A DNA stretch of 52,339 nt from NCBI RefSeq assembly GCF_902141855.1, contig NZ_CABFVH010000041.1, positions 1-52,339 of the forward strand. Reading direction: 5' to 3'. A model generated the notes under the pieces. It was not told the origin of the DNA. It searched no databases and was given only the letters and a program-made list of their open reading frames with translations. Positions 47,907-52,339 of this stretch are shown in pieces. This DNA comes from Methylobacterium dankookense (lineage in GTDB: Bacteria; Pseudomonadota; Alphaproteobacteria; Rhizobiales; Beijerinckiaceae). Numbering within the stretch: position 1 is the first letter of the stretch; each line of letters starts with the position of its first letter. The translations under genes were made by a program, and so were the position numbers.

Positions 47907-49721
47907 TCAGTACACGCGCGCCTTCGGCTCGATGTACTGGATCTCGTTCGACATCGTGTAGGTGTGGACCGGTCGGTAATCGATGATGACCTGGTGCGCG
48001 GCCTCGTCGAGCCAGGAGAGGGTGTGCTTCATCCACTCCTTGTCGTCGCGGTCGGGGAAGTCCTCGCGGGCATGGGCACCGCGGGATTCCGGCCGGTTGG
48101 CCGCCGATTCCATCGTCACCACCGCCTGGCCGATCAGGTTGTCGAACTCCAGGGTCTCCAAGAGGTCGGTGTTCCAGATCAGCGAGCGGTCGGTGATCTT
48201 GATGTCGGCCGCCGCGTTCCAGACCTTGTGGATCAGGCCCTTGCCCTCCTCCAGCACCTCGCCGGTGCGGAAGACGGCGCAGTTGTTCTGCATGGTCTTC
48301 TGCATCTCGAGGCGGAGCTCCGCGGTGGAGGTCGAGCCGTCGGCGTAGCGGAAGCGGTCGAGGCGCTCGAGCGCCTTGTCGGTGGCCTCCTTCGGGGCGT
48401 CCTGCACGCGGCCGTTGGCCTCGACGATGTCGGCGCAGCGCAGGCCGGCCGCGCGGCCGAACACCACGAGGTCGATCAGCGAGTTCGAGCCGAGGCGGTT
48501 GGCCCCGTGCACCGAGACGCAGGCCGCCTCGCCGATCGCCATCAGGCCGGGCACCACGGTGTCGGGGTTGCCGTCCTTCAGGGTCAGCACCTCGCCGTGA
48601 TAGTTCGTGGGGATGCCGCCCATGTTGTAGTGCACGGTCGGCAGGACCGGGATCGGCTCCTTCGTCACGTCGACGCCCGCGAAGATCTTGGCGCTCTCCG
48701 AGATGCCCGGCAGGCGCTCGTGGAGGATCTTCGGGTCGAGATGGTCGAGGTGCAGGAAGATGTGGTCCTTGTTCTTGCCCACGCCCCGGCCGGCGCGGAT
48801 CTCCATGGTCATGGAGCGCGAGACCACGTCGCGCGAGGCGAGATCCTTCGCGGAGGGCGCGTAGCGCTCCATGAAGCGCTCGCCCTCGGAATTCGTCAGG
48901 TAGCCGCCCTCGCCGCGCGCGCCCTCGGTGATCAGGCAGCCCGCGCCGTAGATGCCGGTCGGGTGGAACTGCACGAACTCCATGTCCTGCAGCGGCAGGC
49001 CGGCGCGCAGCACCATGCCGCCGCCGTCGCCGGTGCAGGTATGGGCCGAGGTGGCGGAGAAGTAGGCGCGCCCGTAGCCGCCGGTGGCCAGGATGACCAT
49101 CTGGGCGCGGAAGCGGTGGATCTCGCCGGTGGCCTGGTCCATGGCGATGACGCCGCGGCAGCGCCCGTCCTCGTCCATGATCAGGTCGAGGGCGAAGTAC
49201 TCGATGAAGAAGTTGGTCTGGTTCCGAACCGCCTGCCCGTAGAGGGTGTGGAGCATGGCGTGCCCCGTGCGGTCGGCCGCGGCGCAGGTGCGCTGGGCGG
49301 TGCCCTTGCCGTAATCGGTGGTCATGCCGCCGAAGGGCCGCTGGTAGATCTTGCCCTCGGCCGTGCGCGAGAAGGGCACGCCCCAATGCTCCAGCTCGTA
49401 GACGGCGGCCGGCGCGTTGCGGACGAGGTACTCGATCGCGTCCTGGTCGCCGAGCCAGTCCGACCCCTTCACGGTGTCGTACATGTGCCAGCGCCAGTCG
49501 TCCGGGCCCATATTGCCGAGCGAGGCCGAGATGCCGCCCTGCGCGGCGACCGTGTGCGAGCGGGTCGGGAAGACCTTGGTGATGCAGGCCGTGCGCAGGC
49601 CTGCCTGGGAGCAGCCGACGGTGGCGCGAAGCCCCGCGCCGCCGGCGCCCACGACGACGACGTCGAAGGTGTGGTCGTTGATGGTGTAGGCGGGACGCGT
49701 CCCGTTGGTGCCGGCGGCCAT
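47907..49721 (-). CDS. sdhA: Succinate dehydrogenase flavoprotein subunit
   Basis: A 604-residue FAD subunit. FDVVVVGAGGAGLRATVG is the dinucleotide-binding loop, and TRSHTVAAQGG contains the His that carries FAD covalently. Active-site segments include QFHPTGIYGAG, TEGARGEGGYL and HGANRLGSNSLIDLVVFGR. It belongs to complex II and the TCA cycle. Confidence 0.98.
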   Translation of the reverse strand: MAAGTNGTRPAYTINDHTFDVVVVGAGGAGLRATVGCSQAGLRTACITKVFPTRSHTVAAQGGISASLGNMGPDDWRWHMYDTVKGSDWLGDQDAIEYLVRNAPAAVYELEHWGVPFSRTAEGKIYQRPFGGMTTDYGKGTAQRTCAAADRTGHAMLHTLYGQAVRNQTNFFIEYFALDLIMDEDGRCRGVIAMDQATGEIHRFRAQMVILATGGYGRAYFSATSAHTCTGDGGGMVLRAGLPLQDMEFVQFHPTGIYGAGCLITEGARGEGGYLTNSEGERFMERYAPSAKDLASRDVVSRSMTMEIRAGRGVGKNKDHIFLHLDHLDPKILHERLPGISESAKIFAGVDVTKEPIPVLPTVHYNMGGIPTNYHGEVLTLKDGNPDTVVPGLMAIGEAACVSVHGANRLGSNSLIDLVVFGRAAGLRCADIVEANGRVQDAPKEATDKALERLDRFRYADGSTSTAELRLEMQKTMQNNCAVFRTGEVLEEGKGLIHKVWNAAADIKITDRSLIWNTDLLETLEFDNLIGQAVVTMESAANRPESRGAHAREDFPDRDDKEWMKHTLSWLDEAAHQVIIDYRPVHTYTMSNEIQYIEPKARVY

Positions 49722-49744
49722 GATGGGGCTCCTCGGTTCCTAAG

Positions 49745-50158
49745 TCAGACGAGGCGGGCGAGGCCCACGCGCAGGATCGCGTAGAGGCAGGCCACGGCGA
49801 CGATGACCGCGTAGAAGGTGTTGGCGAACAGGGCCGCGAAGCGCAGCGCCTTGTCGTGCACGTAGTCCTCGATGATCACCTGCATGCCGATGCGCATGTG
49901 GAGCGTGACGGAGAGGACGGCGAGGATCAGGATGATGGCGACGAGCGGGTGGCCCATCAGCGCCACCGCCTCGGGGTAGGGCCGGCCCGCCATCATCGCC
50001 ACGATGATCACGAAGGCGATCATCAGGGGCGCGTTGGCGGCGGCGGTGACGCGCTGGAACCACCAATGGCCGGCCCCGTGCCCGGAGGCGCCGAGGCCGC
50101 GCACGCGGGCGCGCGGGGTGCGGATCGAGACGGTCGTGTCCTGGCGGTTGTCGGCCAT
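49745..50158 (-). CDS. sdhD: Succinate dehydrogenase membrane anchor subunit
   Basis: A 137-residue subunit with three helices (NAPLMIAFVIIVAMMAG, HPLVAIILILAVLSVTLHM, FANTFYAVIVAVACLYAILRVGLA). HMRIGMQVIIEDYVHDK carries the family's haem and quinone-site residues. It is 12 bases after sdhC and 23 bases before sdhA. Confidence 0.95.
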   Translation of the reverse strand: MADNRQDTTVSIRTPRARVRGLGASGHGAGHWWFQRVTAAANAPLMIAFVIIVAMMAGRPYPEAVALMGHPLVAIILILAVLSVTLHMRIGMQVIIEDYVHDKALRFAALFANTFYAVIVAVACLYAILRVGLARLV

Positions 50159-50170
50159 GTTACGCCTCCG

Positions 50171-50572
50171 TCAGCGCAGGATCAGGGCGGCGGCCCAGAT
50201 CACGAGGGTGAGGATCACGGAGCCGATCAGCGTGCCGCGCGAGAGGCTCATGCGGGTCGAGCGGTCGAGGCCGACGCCGAAATCCCACACGAAGTGGCGC
50301 AGGCCCCCCAGCATGTGGTGCATCAGGATCCAGGTGTAGCCGAACAGCACGATCCGCCCGATCCACGAGCCGAAGAACCAGCCCACCCAGGCATAGGCGG
50401 CGGGGCCGGAGGCGAGCGCCACCAGCCAGATCGCCACGAGGGCCGTGCCGCCGTAGAGGGCGGTGCCGGTGACGCGGTGGAACACCGACATCGCCATGGT
50501 CCAGGTCCAGCGGTAGATCTGGAGATGCGGCGAGAGGGGTTGGGCCACGGTCGGCCGGGCGGTCGGTGCCAT
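50171..50572 (-). CDS. sdhC: Succinate dehydrogenase cytochrome b556 subunit
   Basis: A 133-residue membrane subunit. The start MAPTARPTVAQPLSPHLQIYRWTW agrees with the family (RPLSPHLQIYR), and an upstream extension of the frame was rejected. HRVTGTALYGG and LMHHMLGGLRHFVWD (haem His region) are diagnostic. It is the first gene of sdhCDAB. Confidence 0.96.
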   Translation of the reverse strand: MAPTARPTVAQPLSPHLQIYRWTWTMAMSVFHRVTGTALYGGTALVAIWLVALASGPAAYAWVGWFFGSWIGRIVLFGYTWILMHHMLGGLRHFVWDFGVGLDRSTRMSLSRGTLIGSVILTLVIWAAALILR

Positions 50573-50736
50573 CGTGTCGGGCCTCGCAGTTGCGAACTGG
50601 TGCGTCTCTAAACTGGTAGGGCTGGGGATCCGAGGGGCAAGCCGCAATGCGGCATGAGCGATCGGCGGTTCTGTCACATTTGTGACCGGGACCGTCATCC
50701 CCAGATGCGCCCTCCCGGGCGCTCCCTCGGCGGCTC

Positions 50737-52038
50737 TCATGGCAGCCTCCCGAGGGCGCGCCACCACAGGTAGTTCAACGGCGTCGCAACAAGGAATGAT
50801 GCGATGCCGAAGGCGAGGGTCAGGCGGGTGGCGTCGCGCAACGACACGCCGCCGAGCTCCCGCGCGAACACGATCGGCGGCGCTTGGTAGGGGAAGAACA
50901 GGGTGCTGTAGCCCGCGACCTGCACCATCACCACGCTCATGGGATCGAGCCCGCTCGCCCGCGCCAGCTCTCCGGCCAGCGCCGTGTAGAGGGCCGGCGC
51001 CCCGTTGGCGGTGACGAGGAGCGTCAGCGCCACCGAGATGCCGGTGAGCACCGCGTAATTGAGGCCGTTCGCGCCGGGCTCAAGGGGGGCGAGCGCCAGC
51101 AGCGCCTGTCCGAGCCGGGCGCCGAGCCCGGTCGCGGTGACGAGGGCCACGAGGCCGAGCAAAGCCGCGATGTAGAAGCCGGTGCGCAGGGAGATCTGCC
51201 CGAACGCCTCGGCGCCGACCACGCCCACCCGCGGCATCAGGCAGACCACGCCGGCGGCGAGCCCGACCCAGGCGGGGGCGATGCCGTGCAGGCTGTCGGT
51301 GACCCAGAGCGCCAGGGTGAGGCCGAGGATCACCATCAGCCGGCGCTCGGCCGGGCTCGGTGGCGGCAGGGCCTCCGGCGGCGCCGCCCCCCGTTCCAGC
51401 CGGTCGGGGAAGATCCGCACGACGAGCGCGGTGAGGAGGACGCCCTTCACCAGGGCGAGCACCGGCCCGTGCAGCCAGAGATAGGGCAGGTAGGCGAGGT
51501 GCAGGCCGAGCAGGCTCTCGGCGGCGCCGGCCATCACGAGGTTCGGCACGTTGGCGGGCAGGATCGCCGCCGACAGGATCGGCGTCGCCACGCCCACCGC
51601 CAGCACCGCGCCGACGCGCCCGGGCCGGCCCGCGCCGAGGCCGAAGGCGTCGCAGAGCGCCACCGTCACCGGGATCATCAGGGCGATGCGCCCGAGATTG
51701 GAGGGCATCACGAAGGCCAGCGCCACGCTGAAGCCGACGAGGCCGCCGATGAAGCGCGGATAGGATCCGCCGAGATGGCCGGCGAGCTGGCGGCCGAGGC
51801 GGGCGCCGAGGCCCGTGCGCGTCATCGCCTGGCCGACGATCATGCCGCCGAGCACCAGCCAGAAGGCGGAGGCCGCGAAGCCTGAGAACACCGTGTCCGC
51901 CGTGCCGAGCCGCAGCAGCATGGCGAGGGCGAAGAACAGCAGCGCGGTGACGATCTCCGGCACCAGCGCCGTCGCCCACAGGCCCATGCACAGCACGAGC
52001 AGGGCGCCGGTCGCCCAGATGGCCGCCTCTCCATGCAT
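50737..52038 (-). CDS. SLC13/DASS-family anion transporter
   Basis: A 433-residue membrane protein with about 11-12 helices in two inverted halves (VPEIVTALLFFALAMLLRL, AFWLVLGGMIVGQAM, then LAFVMPSNLGRIALMIPV). The conserved hairpin motif SNT of dicarboxylate carriers reads ANVPNLVMAG in the first half and TANGAPALYT in the second. It belongs to a divergent, CitT-like branch. Its place directly upstream of sdhCDAB on the same strand (164 bases away) suggests C4-dicarboxylate transport, which is inference. GGGGGA precedes the ATG. Confidence 0.85.
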   Translation of the reverse strand: MHGEAAIWATGALLVLCMGLWATALVPEIVTALLFFALAMLLRLGTADTVFSGFAASAFWLVLGGMIVGQAMTRTGLGARLGRQLAGHLGGSYPRFIGGLVGFSVALAFVMPSNLGRIALMIPVTVALCDAFGLGAGRPGRVGAVLAVGVATPILSAAILPANVPNLVMAGAAESLLGLHLAYLPYLWLHGPVLALVKGVLLTALVVRIFPDRLERGAAPPEALPPPSPAERRLMVILGLTLALWVTDSLHGIAPAWVGLAAGVVCLMPRVGVVGAEAFGQISLRTGFYIAALLGLVALVTATGLGARLGQALLALAPLEPGANGLNYAVLTGISVALTLLVTANGAPALYTALAGELARASGLDPMSVVMVQVAGYSTLFFPYQAPPIVFARELGGVSLRDATRLTLAFGIASFLVATPLNYLWWRALGRLP

Positions 52039-52108
52039 GCAGGATCCCCCGAACGAGGCGGCAGCTTTTTGCCGGTTTGGAATCCTTCGCAATTCGGGAC
52101 TCGTTGAC

Positions 52109-52135
52109 GGAGCCTTCGCGAATGGCGAAGGCTCC
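52109..52135 (+). terminator. Strong rho-independent-like terminator on the plus strand
   Basis: Perfect 11-bp stem GGAGCCTTCGC/GCGAAGGCTCC with a 5-base loop, followed by GCTTTTTTCC. No plus-strand gene lies upstream within several kilobases, so what it terminates is unclear. Confidence 0.7.
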
Positions 52136-52137
52136 GC

Positions 52138-52253
52138 TTTTTCCCTCCCCCTTGCGGGAAGGGGTCAGGGGTGGGGGTGGTGCAGAAGGCACCGCTGCGA
52201 TCCATCCTGTACCACCCCCACCTCCAACTCCTCCTCGCAAGGGGAGGAGAGCA
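52138..52253. repeat. Long C/G-rich palindromic repeat, copy 3 (family A)
   Basis: CCCTCCCCCTTGCGGGAAGG at the left and CTCGCAAGGGGAGGAGAGC at the right, with inner GTGGGGGTGG/CCACCCCCAC. About nine tenths identical to the copy at 16549-16666, judged by eye. Confidence 0.85.
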
Positions 52254-52261
52254 GGTCCGGC

Positions 52262-52290
52262 TTGACAATGTTCCTGTTTTGTGCTCATTT
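52262..52290 (+). promoter_or_regulatory. Candidate promoter for the gene starting at 52331
   Basis: TTGACA (52262-52267), a 17-base spacer and TCATTT (52285-52290). The -35 is perfect, the -10 weak. Confidence 0.4.
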
Positions 52291-52330
52291 GCCCGCACCT
52301 GCCGCCCGGCATCGCAGGAGCGATCCTGAG

Positions 52331-52339
52331 ATGCCTTTC
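52331..52339 (+). CDS. Start of a plus-strand gene cut by the window edge
   Basis: ATGCCTTTC preceded by GGAGCGATCCTGAG. Only three codons are visible, so nothing can be said about the product. Confidence 0.4.

Larger units (their letters stand above)
52039..52339. other. Terminal intergenic region with a start codon at the edge
   Basis: A 301-base region holding a terminator-like hairpin (52109-52135), a family A repeat (52138-52253), a promoter-like TTGACA, and the first codons of a plus-strand gene (ATG at 52331 after GGAG). What that gene encodes lies beyond the window. Confidence 0.5.

Overview
The window comes from a GC-rich alphaproteobacterial methylotroph, almost certainly a Methylobacterium/Methylorubrum-type organism. 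It carries a lanthanide methanol dehydrogenase cluster (xoxFGJ), a pqqABC/DE cluster with a fused pqqC/D, the tetrahydromethanopterin-linked formaldehyde oxidation genes (fae, mtdB, mch, fhcBADC, mptG and the companion genes known as orf5, orf7 and orf17), and the two signature ethylmalonyl-CoA pathway genes ecm and ccr. No rRNA, tRNA, CRISPR array, prophage or transposase gene was seen.

Layout. 1-5400: the C-terminal part of a catalase-like peroxidase, then ecm (-) and ccr (+) divergent over a 0.5 kb regulatory region, then two small genes and an intergenic repeat. 5400-6000: a BrnT/BrnA toxin-antitoxin pair. 6200-18423: the C1-carrier block. fae, orf5, orf7, mch, orf17, mtdB and mptG are on the minus strand, and the fhcB-fhcA-fhcD-fhcC operon is on the plus strand. 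18424-27806: housekeeping and small genes (malic enzyme, acetyltransferase, DUF3297, glycosyltransferase, aspS, rnd). 27807-32208: a 1 kb gene-free leader and then xoxF-xoxG-xoxJ (+). 32324-33998: folP-folB-folK (-). 34319-38957: pqqA-pqqB-pqqC/D-pqqE followed by two unknown secreted proteins, all on the minus strand. 39865-43943: an aromatic-acid type efflux set (DUF4345, FUSC, DUF1656, HlyD). 44271-46899: a GST, a degenerate peptide deformylase-like protein, an inhibitor-like lipoprotein and pseudoazurin. 46975-50572: sdhCDAB (-). 50737-52038: an SLC13 transporter (-). A new plus-strand gene starts at 52331.

The genes form a coherent pathway. XoxF (PQQ plus a lanthanide) oxidises methanol in the periplasm and passes electrons to cytochrome XoxG. 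PqqA-E supply the cofactor. Fae condenses formaldehyde with dephospho-H4MPT, MtdB and Mch oxidise it, and FhcABCD release formate. Ccr and Ecm serve glyoxylate regeneration for the serine cycle, and malic enzyme and succinate dehydrogenase connect to central metabolism.

The most unusual feature is the density of intergenic palindromic elements. At least five families occur, several with copies whose stems differ by paired compensatory changes. Two families end exactly on the stop codons of neighbouring genes, and copies sit inside the fhc and pqq operons. Other points of interest are a peptide deformylase homologue that has lost most of its metal ligands, two uncharacterised secreted proteins coupled to pqqE, and a long xoxF leader.
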